From contig NZ_JAZIBG010000024.1 of the NCBI RefSeq assembly GCF_036621135.1, forward strand, positions 124,001 to 188,000: 64,000 nt of DNA, given 5' to 3'. The stretch comes from Aquincola agrisoli (GTDB lineage Bacteria; Pseudomonadota; Gammaproteobacteria; Burkholderiales; Burkholderiaceae_C). The notes under the pieces are model-generated. The model did not search any database, was not told the origin of the DNA, and worked only from the letters and a program-made list of their open reading frames with translations. Below are positions 46,101 through 54,700 of this stretch, one piece after another; positions within the stretch are counted from its first letter, which is position 1; each line of letters begins with the position of its first letter. A program made the position numbers and the translations under genes.

Positions 46101-49100
46101 GCCGCAGGGCGTCGGGCGCCTCGCCGGGTGCCGCGCTGCGCAGCGCCTGGCACACCGCCAGGCCGTGGATCCACCGCTGCAGCACCACGGGGTAGAGGCC
46201 CAGCACGTCCATCGGCTCGCGGCTTTCCCGGCTGCGAGCCAGCGCCGCGGGCCAGTCGCCGAACAGCGCGCTGGCCACGCCGCGGTACACCAGCCAGTAG
46301 CCGCGGCCCAGGCGGTTGCCCTGGGTGTGCGGCCCGTAGTCGCGGGTGTCGAAGCCGGGCCCTTCGAGCAGGCCGGGGCCGCCGGTCTCGCCCCTCAGGC
46401 AACGTGCGAACTGCCGGCAGACCTGGATCAGCCCGAGCGCGCTGTAGTGGCCGACGCGGCAGGCCAGCTCGAATTCGCGGTCGATCTCGGCCACGGCCAG
46501 GTCGAGGTGGCGTGCCAGCTCCAGGTGCACCGCGAGGGTGGCGGTGCAGCAGCCGCAGGCGTCGACGCGGTTGCCGAGGTCGGTGGCCAGGCGGCGTGCC
46601 TGATCGGCATGCGCCAGCGTGAGGGGCAGGGGTTCGAACCAGAAGCCGGAGAGGAAGGCCCGGCGCATGTGCAGCCGGTGCTGCAGTTCGGGCGTGCTCG
46701 CCTGCTGCGCCATGCGCAGGCCCGTGTCGGCCAGTTCCCGCGCGAGGGCCTGCGCCTGCTGGTCCATCAGCACGCCGATGATGTCGATCATCACGACCGG
46801 CAGCATCGGATAGCGGCCATGCTCCCAGCCGATGCGCAGCGCCCGCAGCACGCACCAGTCGCGCACCAGCGGCTGGCGCGACTGAGCGCGCGACGGGAAC
46901 GCGTGGAGGATGGCGGCGGCGGCGGCGAGGCGCTCGTCCTGCAGCGGTGCCAGGGTGTCGAAGTGGCCGCAGCCGCGCTCCGCGATCAGCCGGGCGAGGG
47001 CGTCGAATTCGGCCTGCACGGCCTGCGCCTGTTCGGCCGGGGCGGGATGCGCGAAGCCGATGGCCTGCGCGCCGTGCCGCGCCACATCGACGGCGGCATC
47101 GACCAGGCCGCGGGTGACCAGCGTGCGGATCTGGATCACGATGGCCTCGGCGACGGCGGCAGGGCTGTCGGTGGCCGCAGCGAGCAGCTCGCCAAAGACC
47201 GCGTCGGCGGCGTCGAAGCGGCCGAGGCCGATCAGCAGCTTGTAGTGCACCACGCGGTCGGGCAGCGGCAGCGTCCCGCAGGCCGCCAGTGTCGTGGCGA
47301 GGCGGCGTGCCGCGTCGATGAAACGCAGCCCGTGCTCCAGCGCGCCGCCGGCCAGCGCGGCGCGTGAGGTCGCCGCCAGCAGCGCCATTGCGCTGCGCCG
47401 CTCGGCGTCGCTGGCGAGGTCCGGCAGCGCCGCCAGCAGGTGGCCGGCGGCGATGAAGTCCGCCGCCGGTGCGCCGGCAGGATGGCGTGCCAGCAGGGCC
47501 CGGGCCGCGCGCCGGTGCCAGCGCCTCCGGCCCGCCTCGTCCAGCAGCTGCCGCGCTGCCTCGTGCAGGCGATCGTGGGCGAAGCGGTAGTGCGGCGTGC
47601 CGGTGTGGCCGCGGGCATGCGCCATCGGGCCGGCGGTCGCCAGCAGTCCGGCCCGCACCAGCTGCTGTGCCAGAGGCTGCGTAGCTTCGGGAGGTTGGCC
47701 CAGCATGGCGGCGAGCAGCGGCAGGTCCCACTCGCCGCCCAGGCAGGCGCAGGCCCCCGCCAGCCGCTGCAGCGCGGGCGGCAGGCGGCGCAGCAGCCCG
47801 GGCCCGCTGTCGGCCGCGGCGGGCAGTGCCTCGAGCGCCATGCCGTCCCAGGCCCAGGTCGCCTGGTCGCGGTGCAGGTGGCCGGCCTCGAACAGCTGGC
47901 GCAGGTACTCGAGCACCAGGAAGGCGTTGCCTTGCGTGCGCCCCGCCAGCGCGCGGGCGAGCGGCGCGGTCTCGCCGGGGGCGGCGTCGAGCACGTCGGC
48001 CAGCAGGGCCTCGACGGCCGGCACCGCCAGGCCGGCCAGCGCGAGTTCGCACCAGCCCGGCGTGGCCGCGCGCATGCGCGCCAGCGCGGCGGCGAGCGTG
48101 CTGCCTGGCGGCACCTCGTCGTCGCGGTAGGCCAGCACGAGCAGCAGCGTGCCCCAGCTCTCCTCGGCGAGGTGCTCGAGCAGCGCGATCGAATCGCGGT
48201 CGGCCCACTGCACGTCGTCGACGAAGAGCAGCAGCCGAGCGCCGCGCTCCCGCAGCACGGTGACTGCTGCGCTGAGGCAGCGCTTCATCCGCTCCAGCAC
48301 GTTGACGTCGTCGGACGCCTCGGGCAGGCAGGGCGGCAGCAGCGCCGCGAAGCCCGGGGCCATGCGCGCCAGGAAGGCGGCGTTCGGGCCGATCGCCGAC
48401 GCCAGGCCGCTGCGCAGGGCGGCCAGCTCCTGCGGCGGCAGCGTCAGCGCGAAGGCGGCCAGGTCGGCCAGCGCCTGCGCCAGCCCCTCGAAGGGAATCG
48501 GCCGCCGGTACTCGTCGTACTTGCCCAGCGCCACCAGCGTGCCGCGCGCCTGCGCCGCCGGCAGCAGCGCCGCCACCAGCGCCGACTTGCCACAGCCCGA
48601 CCCGCCGTGCACCGCGACCACGCGCCGCTGCGGCCCGTCGAAGCACAGCGCCTGTTCGAGCCGGGCCAGCGCGTCGTCCCGCCCCACCAGGCGGGACGGC
48701 GGCATCGGCCGCACGCGGCGGTCGAGCGCGCCGGCCTGGAAGGCGTCCGCGGCCGGGCCGCCTTCGGCGACCGCCAGGCAGTGCCGCAGGTCGGCCCGCA
48801 GGTGGTGGGCGGACTGGTAGCGCTGGTCGGGGTGCTTGGCGAGCAGCTTCGCCACCACCGCCGAGAGCGCCGCCGGCACCGGTGCCCCGGCTTCGGCCAG
48901 CGCCGGCGGCGTCACGGCCAGCACCGCGTGCAGCAGCTGCAGCGCATGGCGCTCATCGAAGGGCGGTCGGCCGCTCAGCAGCCAGTACAGCACCGCGCCC
49001 AGCGCGTACAGGTCGGCCCGGTAGTCGAGCGGGCCGTCGAGGCGGCCCGTCTGCTCGGGCGCGTGGAAGGCGCTGATCCGCAGCGGCCGGCGCGCCGTCT

Positions 49101-49395
49101 CGACCTCGGCATGGGCGTGGCGCAGCGGCTGGGCGTCCGCGAGGTCGCCGAGCACGGCCAGTCCGTCGTCGCCGATGAACAGGCTGGCCGGATGCAGGTG
49201 CCCGTGCAGCACGCCGGCGCGGTGCAGCGCCTGCAGCGTGTCGAGCAGCGACAGCGCGTAGCGGATGCATGCGGCGGCGTCGCCCTGCAGCCGCGGCTGC
49301 TCGGCGGCCAGCGGGCGGCCGGTGGCGCCCGGCGGCCCCGTGCGCGGCACGCCCGCCGCCCGGGCGGGCAGGTCGTTGACCGTGGTCGTGTTCAT
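43141..49395 (-). CDS. Giant signalling hybrid: pseudokinase-AAA-GAF-histidine kinase-receivers-Hpt
   Basis: A 2084-residue cytoplasmic protein. Residues 40-205 are a Ser/Thr-kinase C-lobe without N-lobe or catalytic residues: the catalytic loop reads HGHLHPASL (64-72) instead of HRDLKPxN and DFG is GDLAD; APEQ is kept at 112-115. A STAND/AAA-type ATPase follows (P-loop GGSGCGKS 264-271, Walker B LLLFVDDVQW), then a long helical region (500-1200), GAF (about 1240-1390), HisKA with His1443 (MSHEIRTP), HATPase_c (DTGIGM, GGTGLGL), a degenerate receiver with Glu1735 in place of the phospho-Asp, a canonical receiver (Asp1880), and Hpt (His2024, HDLRSTAGLLG). The ATG overlaps the binding-protein stop as ATGA. 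Confidence 0.92.
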   Translation of the reverse strand: MNTTTVNDLPARAAGVPRTGPPGATGRPLAAEQPRLQGDAAACIRYALSLLDTLQALHRAGVLHGHLHPASLFIGDDGLAVLGDLADAQPLRHAHAEVETARRPLRISAFHAPEQTGRLDGPLDYRADLYALGAVLYWLLSGRPPFDERHALQLLHAVLAVTPPALAEAGAPVPAALSAVVAKLLAKHPDQRYQSAHHLRADLRHCLAVAEGGPAADAFQAGALDRRVRPMPPSRLVGRDDALARLEQALCFDGPQRRVVAVHGGSGCGKSALVAALLPAAQARGTLVALGKYDEYRRPIPFEGLAQALADLAAFALTLPPQELAALRSGLASAIGPNAAFLARMAPGFAALLPPCLPEASDDVNVLERMKRCLSAAVTVLRERGARLLLFVDDVQWADRDSIALLEHLAEESWGTLLLVLAYRDDEVPPGSTLAAALARMRAATPGWCELALAGLAVPAVEALLADVLDAAPGETAPLARALAGRTQGNAFLVLEYLRQLFEAGHLHRDQATWAWDGMALEALPAAADSGPGLLRRLPPALQRLAGACACLGGEWDLPLLAAMLGQPPEATQPLAQQLVRAGLLATAGPMAHARGHTGTPHYRFAHDRLHEAARQLLDEAGRRRWHRRAARALLARHPAGAPAADFIAAGHLLAALPDLASDAERRSAMALLAATSRAALAGGALEHGLRFIDAARRLATTLAACGTLPLPDRVVHYKLLIGLGRFDAADAVFGELLAAATDSPAAVAEAIVIQIRTLVTRGLVDAAVDVARHGAQAIGFAHPAPAEQAQAVQAEFDALARLIAERGCGHFDTLAPLQDERLAAAAAILHAFPSRAQSRQPLVRDWCVLRALRIGWEHGRYPMLPVVMIDIIGVLMDQQAQALARELADTGLRMAQQASTPELQHRLHMRRAFLSGFWFEPLPLTLAHADQARRLATDLGNRVDACGCCTATLAVHLELARHLDLAVAEIDREFELACRVGHYSALGLIQVCRQFARCLRGETGGPGLLEGPGFDTRDYGPHTQGNRLGRGYWLVYRGVASALFGDWPAALARSRESREPMDVLGLYPVVLQRWIHGLAVCQALRSAAPGEAPDALRRELADIDAWLRSRAAHVPENFAHMLHLLDAMAAWAEGRHGAAMASFQAGIDASLAQGYAWHHAMACELAGEFCASQHFGLAADTYLNAAAQAFDEWGACGKAAQLRRVHPGLRPPALPPPGPGQEPPLAGCGVDLATVAQVSRLLAHTREPAALPGVLFDLLRQYAGAERGVLFWRQDEQWTARAGFTHERHWIDTGGAAPEPVPEVAETPQTVLNYLCHSLEPLVLPDVSHHVRFGRDPAVRRHGIRSIFGLPLQHRGETVGLIYLENRLAAVVLDAGQLQTLDLVGLQFAVAYDNALMNHGLEREVQQRTRELRQENAERRRAELAAEAASRAKSEFLATMSHEIRTPINAIIGMCYLALRSGLDARPHDYVRKAERSAQALLGIINDILDFSKIEAGKLTIEQRPFDLAEVFESLGNLLSLRAQEKGLELLFDLPAGLPATLVGDPLRLGQVLANLGSNAIKFTEQGEVVVRVAEVDRSADAVQLQFSVADTGIGMATEQQQRLFLPFEQADSSTSRRFGGTGLGLPISRSLVQRMGGDIALHSRPGQGSRFEFRVRLGRPPQAGADADAAALQLLRGHRLLLVEPNAVARGLLSGMARSLGLQVQEAADAAQALSAAAQAAAAGQAPDFVLLEAQLPDMDSIECARLLARRHGLGRLLLKSPAFGQEALAQRLHRAHIAGCTLLAKPLTPGALFAAALAALGQGGEHDAAAHPPMPAAAAAHAHLRGLRVLLAEDNAINQEVAVEVLRGIGLEVVAVANGQQALERLAQERFDGVLMDCQMPVLDGYAATRRLRADPRWADLPVLAMTADAMAGDRDKALAAGMNDHIAKPIQVDRMFATLARWLAPATAQASPAPPPMPPSPPAPVPAAAAFGADPGSVLADPQLCRRVLSAFEADCRDHGARVRQSLQQGDRRQALRLLHDLRSTAGLLGAQALVRTAQRLEIACRQAGDAEVPGPLVDEVEQQLQSLLCEVRHSLQAAA

Positions 49396-51002
49396 CGCAG
49401 GTGCATCCAGTCGGGACGCACCACGCCGTTGGGCGTCGTCGTGAACGCCAGGCCGTCGCGGGCGGCCCAGAGCAGCGTCTGGCGGTGCAGGGGCAGGTAC
49501 AGCGCTTCGTCGGCGATGCGCTGCTGGGCGGCGCCGATCAGTGTGGCGCGGCGCGCCGGGTCGGCCTCGGCGCCGGCCGCGTCGATCAGGTCGTCCACCA
49601 CCGGATCCGACACCCGTGCGAAGTTGCTGCCGCCCTTGCCGGGCACGGTGCCGGCGCTGTGCACCACCGGGTCGAGCAGCGGCTGCGCGTCGGCGAAGGC
49701 ACCCGCCCAGCCGAACAGGAACGCGCTGCTGCGGCCGGACTGGATGCGCGGCAGCCAGGTGGACTTGGGGCGTGCGTCGATGCGCAGCTGCACGCCGATG
49801 CGCGACAGCATCCCCACCAGCGCCAGGCACAGCGCCTGGTCGCGCAGGTAGCGATCGTTCGGGCAGTCCATCGCCAGCGCGAAGCCGTGGGCGTAGCCGG
49901 CCTCGGCCATGAGCTGCCGGGCGCGCCCGGGATCGGCGCGGCGGGGCGCTTCGAGGGCGGGCGCCATGCACCCCGGGGCCGCCACCGCCATGCAGCGTGT
50001 GGGCGCCGCCATGCCGCGCATCACGGTCGTGCGCAGCACCTCGGTGTCGATGGCGAGCGCGAAGGCCTCGCGCACGCGGCGGTCTCGGAAGGGGTTGGCG
50101 GCCGCGGCCGCGCCGGGCTGCGGGCCGACATCGCCCTGGTTGAAGCCGAGGAGGATCAACCGGTTCTCCGGGGCCTCGACGACCTGCAGCCCCGGCGTGC
50201 CGCGCACGCGCTCGGCGTCCTGCACCGGCAGGTCGTTCACGAAATCGACGTCGCCGGCGACCAGCGCCGCCGTGCGGGTGGCGTCGTTGGCGACCGGCGT
50301 GAACACGATGCGCTGCACGTTGCCGGCGGCCTGGCCCCACCAGTCCGGATGGCGCTCGTACACGGTGCGCAGCCCCGGCTGGCGCTCCTTCAGCACGAAG
50401 CGCCCGGTGCCCATCGCGTGGCGGGTGGTGTGCGCCTCCTCGCGGGCCTGGTAGTCGGGCACGCGGCCGGCACGGTGGGCCTCGGTCCAGCTGCGGCTCA
50501 TGATCGCCACCTGGGCCAGGTGCTGCAGCAGCAGCGGGTTCACCTGCGCCTGCCGCAGCTCGACGGTGTGGTCATCCAGCTTCACGGGGGTGCCGAGCGG
50601 CTGCGCGTAGAAGCTGAGCTGCGAGGTCGGCTGCTGCGCCCGCAGCACCGAGAACACCACGTCGTCGGCCGTGAGCGGAGTGCCGTCGTGGAAGCGCACG
50701 CCGCGCCGCAGCTCGAAACGCCAGCGCGTGGGCGTCAGCGCCTGCCAGCGCACGGCCAGGGCGGGCACGATGGCGAGTTGGCGGTCGCGCTCGACCAGTG
50801 CGTCGTGCACCAGCATCGCCATGCCCATCGTCTGCGTTTCGGCCAAGGTGTGCGGATCCATGCTCTCCGCGTCCGCCCGGGCCGCCCAGCGCAGCGTCTG
50901 CGTCTGCACCGGTGCCGGCAGGCACGCAATGGCTGCGGCCAGCAGCGCGGCGGCGCAGCGCGGCGCCAGGGCAGAGACCGTTTGCGGCAGGCACGTATCC
51001 AT
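49392..51002 (-). CDS. Family-5 extracellular solute-binding protein (DppA/OppA type)
   Basis: A 536-residue periplasmic receptor. The signal peptide covers about residues 1-34 (LLAAAIACLPAPVQTQ). SBP_bac_5 landmarks: LRWAARADAESMDPHTLAETQ, FELRRGVRFHDGTPLTADDVVFSVL, and GFNQGDVGP with RRVREAFALAIDTEVL. The ligand could be peptides or other small molecules. No ABC permease or ATPase gene is adjacent; instead it is translationally coupled (ATGA) to the giant hybrid kinase, which suggests a sensory rather than transport role. AAGGAGC precedes the ATG. Confidence 0.92.
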   Translation of the reverse strand: MDTCLPQTVSALAPRCAAALLAAAIACLPAPVQTQTLRWAARADAESMDPHTLAETQTMGMAMLVHDALVERDRQLAIVPALAVRWQALTPTRWRFELRRGVRFHDGTPLTADDVVFSVLRAQQPTSQLSFYAQPLGTPVKLDDHTVELRQAQVNPLLLQHLAQVAIMSRSWTEAHRAGRVPDYQAREEAHTTRHAMGTGRFVLKERQPGLRTVYERHPDWWGQAAGNVQRIVFTPVANDATRTAALVAGDVDFVNDLPVQDAERVRGTPGLQVVEAPENRLILLGFNQGDVGPQPGAAAAANPFRDRRVREAFALAIDTEVLRTTVMRGMAAPTRCMAVAAPGCMAPALEAPRRADPGRARQLMAEAGYAHGFALAMDCPNDRYLRDQALCLALVGMLSRIGVQLRIDARPKSTWLPRIQSGRSSAFLFGWAGAFADAQPLLDPVVHSAGTVPGKGGSNFARVSDPVVDDLIDAAGAEADPARRATLIGAAQQRIADEALYLPLHRQTLLWAARDGLAFTTTPNGVVRPDWMHLR

Positions 51003-51024
51003 CGGGGCTCCTTGGCATGCGGCG

Positions 51025-51041
51025 CCCCCAATTTGAGGGGG
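51025..51041. repeat. GC hairpin in the leader of the solute-binding protein gene
   Basis: CCCCC-AATTTGA-GGGGG lies 22 bp upstream of the binding-protein start, next to a markedly AT-rich 60 bp (51042-51105) that probably holds the divergent promoters for this gene and the OmpA-like gene. It may act as an operator or a 5'-end structure; no known motif is recognised. Confidence 0.35.
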
Positions 51042-51194
51042 TTAAGATGATTTATATGACAAAAATGAAACTATTTCCAGTCAAGGTGGCATTTTTCTGC
51101 GGGATGGCGGGGCGGAACCGAAGGGCTGGGCCCGCCCTAAACTAGGACGAGAAGGCGGCCGCCCCGCGGCGCCCGTGCACAAGCAGAGGACCCC

Positions 51195-51761
51195 ATGAAG
51201 CACCGCACTTTCCACCTGTTGAGCGGCCTCGCCCTGGCGGGCGCGACGGGCCTGGCGTCGGCACAGGCCACCCCCGCGGAGCCGATGCTGCGCAGCGGCG
51301 ACGTGACCGAATCCGCCCTGGTCGACGCGCTGGCGATCGACGCGCCCGAGCCGCCCGCCGATGCGAAGACACGCGGCTTCCGCCCTGCCGTGCGGCCGGC
51401 GGGCAGCAAGCCGGCCGGGCCGGGCAAGGCCTCGCTGCTGATCACCTTCCCGACCAACTCGGCCGAACTGACGGCCGACACCAAGGCCGCGCTGGACACG
51501 GTGGCCAAGGCGCTGCAGTCCGACAAGCTCGCCGGTTTCGGCTTCCGCGTCGAGGGCCACGCCGACCCGCGCGGCCAGGCCGATCACAACATGACGCTGT
51601 CGCAGGCCCGTGCGCAGGCCGTGGTCGACTACCTTGTCAACCAGCGCGGCGTGCTGCCCGAGCGGCTCGCGCCGCAGGGCAAGGGCTCGACCGAACTGGC
51701 CGATCCGCAGCGGCCCGACGCGCCGGAGAACCGGCGCGTCACCATCGTCACCAACCGCTGA
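51195..51761 (+). CDS. OmpA-family peptidoglycan-binding protein
   Basis: A 188-residue exported protein: signal MKHRTFHLLSGLALAGATGL, cleavage near ASA-QAT, a spacer of about 60 residues, then an OmpA C-terminal domain (residues 80-185). LITFPTNSAELTADTKAAL begins the domain, VEGHADPRGQADHNMTLSQ holds the Asp, and PENRRVTIV holds the Arg used to bind diaminopimelate. No lipobox and no beta-barrel. AGAGGA precedes the ATG. Its stop codon abuts that of the exoprotein gene coming from the other side, with no base between. Confidence 0.9.
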   Translation: MKHRTFHLLSGLALAGATGLASAQATPAEPMLRSGDVTESALVDALAIDAPEPPADAKTRGFRPAVRPAGSKPAGPGKASLLITFPTNSAELTADTKAALDTVAKALQSDKLAGFGFRVEGHADPRGQADHNMTLSQARAQAVVDYLVNQRGVLPERLAPQGKGSTELADPQRPDAPENRRVTIVTNR

Positions 51762-54700
51762 TCAGCGCGCGATGTCGCGCTTCTCGAACAGGTAGTCGGC
51801 CCCGGCCGCGTAGCCGCTGTTCGAGAACGCGCCGTACTGCGGGCGCTGCGGCAGCTCGCGCGCGACCGCGAAGCGCACGCGCTCGAAGACGTTGCCGCCC
51901 GGCTGCCAGGTGGGCACCTGCTGCAGCGTGCGCATCAGGTTCCAGGCGAAGGTCGAGTGCCCGTCCTTGCCGGCGTCGAACACCGGCTCGTTGCCGCCCG
52001 AGGACATGACCACCGCGGTGCGCCGCGACAGCACCTGCGCCGGGTCCAGCGCGCTGGTGGCCGCGCGGATGCGCGCATCGGACACCAGCGAGCCCGAATA
52101 GCAGCTGTCGGAGATCAGCGCCACCTGGGTCGCGCCCAGCCGCTCGACGGCGCGGCCGATGTCGGCGTTGGAGATCCAGGTCTGCGGCTTCGTCGCGTCG
52201 GCGTCGCTGGGCTGCCAGTAGCCCTCGCCGGTGCCCTGCACCACCGCGCCGTGGCCGGCGTAGTAGATGACGATGGAGTCGTTCGGTCCGGCTTCCACCG
52301 CCAGGCGGTTCAGCGTGCGCAGCACGGTGTCCTTGCGGCCGTCCTCGATCACCAGCGTCTCGTAGCCGAGCGCGGTCTCGAGCATGCGCGCCACGGCGCG
52401 TGCGTCGGATACCGCGTTGTCGAGCTGCGGGATGCGGGTGTCCTGGTAGCGGTCGGTGCCGATCAGCACCGCGAGCTTGCGCTGGATCTGCGGCAGCGCC
52501 GCCGTGCGCACCGAAGCCCGGGCCGGGAACAGCGGGGCCTGGGGCGCCGCCACCGCGTTCGTGGGAGGCGGCACGGGCGCGGGCGGCGGTGCGACCGCGG
52601 GCGCCTGGGCCGGTGCGGGCGCCGCCGGCGGCGCGGGGGACGCGGCCGGGGCCGGGGCGTCGGCCACCGTCAGGCTGCCCGCCCGCGCATTGCGCAGCAT
52701 GTCGCGCTGCGACTCGGTGATCATGCAGGTGCCGCTGGCAGCCTGTTCCGGGGTCTCGCAGGGCTTCACGTCGGCCGCCTGCGGGTCGGCCGCCAGCTGC
52801 GCCAGTGCATCCGCGAAGATCGCCTGCTTGAGCCGGTCGCGCGAGGCCAGCAGCGCGGCCAGTTCGTCCTGCGACATCGAGCCGACCGGCACGCTGCGGA
52901 AACGCAGCCCGCCGCCGGTGGCGAGCGCCTGGGTGGCATCGAGCGCCCGGTCCTGCAGCGGCATCGTGAGGTTGCTCAGCGGCGCCAGCAGCGACAGGGT
53001 GCGCGCCAGCTCGGCCGGCGTGGCCTGCTGCGCGGGCGTGGCCGCGTCCTGCGGGGGCTGCGACGGGGTCAGCGTCAGCGCGACGGCGTTGCCCTCGGCC
53101 TGCTCGAAGCGGTAGTTGGCCGCGACGAGCCCGCCGCCGTCGATCGCGTAGCTGCCTGCCGGCGAGGCCGTGGTGGCCGGGGTCGTGAAGCGCAGCGTGC
53201 CGGACGTCGCGTTGCCAAGGTTCTCGCCCTCGATGAAGCCGCTGACGCTGCCGGTGAGCGCCGGCAGCGCGCTGCCGGCGGGCAGGGTGAGCGCGTCGGC
53301 GGTGTAGGTCAGCGTGCGCTGGAGGATGTCGCCGGACGCCACCAGCGACGCGGGCACGGCGTAGTTGCTGGCCAGCCCGCCCGCGCCGTTGGCGGCCGTC
53401 ACGCCGACGAGCACCGACTTGCCGTTGCCGGCGTTGGCGTCGCCGAAGCTGGCACGGGTGGTGAACGTGAGCTGCTCCCCGGCGACCAAGCCGTCCAGCC
53501 CGCCAAGCGTGACGCTCGCGCCCGTGCTGCCGTCGTAGAGCTTGCTGGCGACGGCGGCGGTGAGCGACAGCGGGCGCGGCGTGATGTCGGCACGCGCGGT
53601 GGCCGTGGGGGTGCTGAGCTGGTAGTCGCTGGCGCGTCCGGCCACGGTGCCCGCGCCGGCCGTGCCGTCGGCCAGCGTGATGCCCACCGTCACCAGCTTG
53701 CCGGTGGCGGCGTTGGCGTCGTTGAACCGGCCGTCGAGCACGTAGTTCAGCGTCTCGCCCTCCACCAGGCCGGCGGCGCCGGCCAGCGTCACGGCGGCGA
53801 GGTTGTTGCCGTCGTACACCTTGTTGGCCGCCGTGACCGCCGAGGCCGAGATCAGCCGCGGCGTGACGGTGCCCGTGAGCGGCCCCAGCGTGTAGCCGTA
53901 GACCGGCCGCTCGTCGCTGCCGGTCACGGTGATCAGCGCGGGGTCGAAGGTGATGGCCTTGCCGGTGCCCGCATGGGCGTCGGCGAAGTTGCCGCTGCCG
54001 GTGGCGACCTGCACCACGTCGCCGCTCAGCGCGCCGGTGACGCCGAGGTTGGCCGCCGACAGGCCGATGCCGGTCGAGCCGTCGTAGGTCTTGGTGGGGG
54101 TGCCGGTGAAGGAGAGCGACGCCGCCTGCGAGAACAGCAGGCCGTTGCCGCTGCCCAGCACGGTGCCCGCGCCCCGGGTGGCGTTGTACTGCCGGAAGGC
54201 ATGGTCCAGCGTGCCGCTGTTGAAGACGCTGCTGTCGGGCGTGGTGGCGTAGACCAGCCAGCGGCCACCGTCCGAGACCTCCAGCGCCGGGCCTTCGGAG
54301 AGGTGGAGGAAGCCGGTCAGGTTGCCCCCGCCGCTGCCCGCCACCACGATGGCATCCCCGGTGGCCGTGCTCGACACGGTGACGCCGTCGCCCAGGCTCA
54401 CCACGCTCCCCAGCAGTTGCACGGCACCGCCGGTGCGGATCGACGTGTCGGCCAGCGTGACGGCGCCGTTGAGCGACTCGATGCGCACTGCCGCGCTGCT
54501 GTCGTCCAGCGCCAGGCGGGTGTCGCCGGTCATGATGACGGAGCCGCCCGCCTGCAGCACCACGCTGGCCGGCACGCCGCCGAGCGTGGTCGAGCCCGAG
54601 AAGCTGCCGAGCGTGTTGTTGGTCAGCAGGAGGTCGCCGTTCGACTCGATGCTGAGCGTGCCGCCTGCCGGCGCGAGCAGCGAGGCCCCGTTCAGTTCGA

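Noticed and set aside
43039..47367. Very long open frame on the plus strand opposite the hybrid kinase (about 1440 codons)
   Set aside because: His/Arg/Gln/Gly-rich translation with no domains; a typical antisense shadow of a high-GC gene.
51086..51102. Possible sigma-54 promoter (TGGCATTTTTCTGCGGG) before the OmpA-like gene
   Set aside because: Spacing between GG and GC is 9, not 10, and TTGC is absent.
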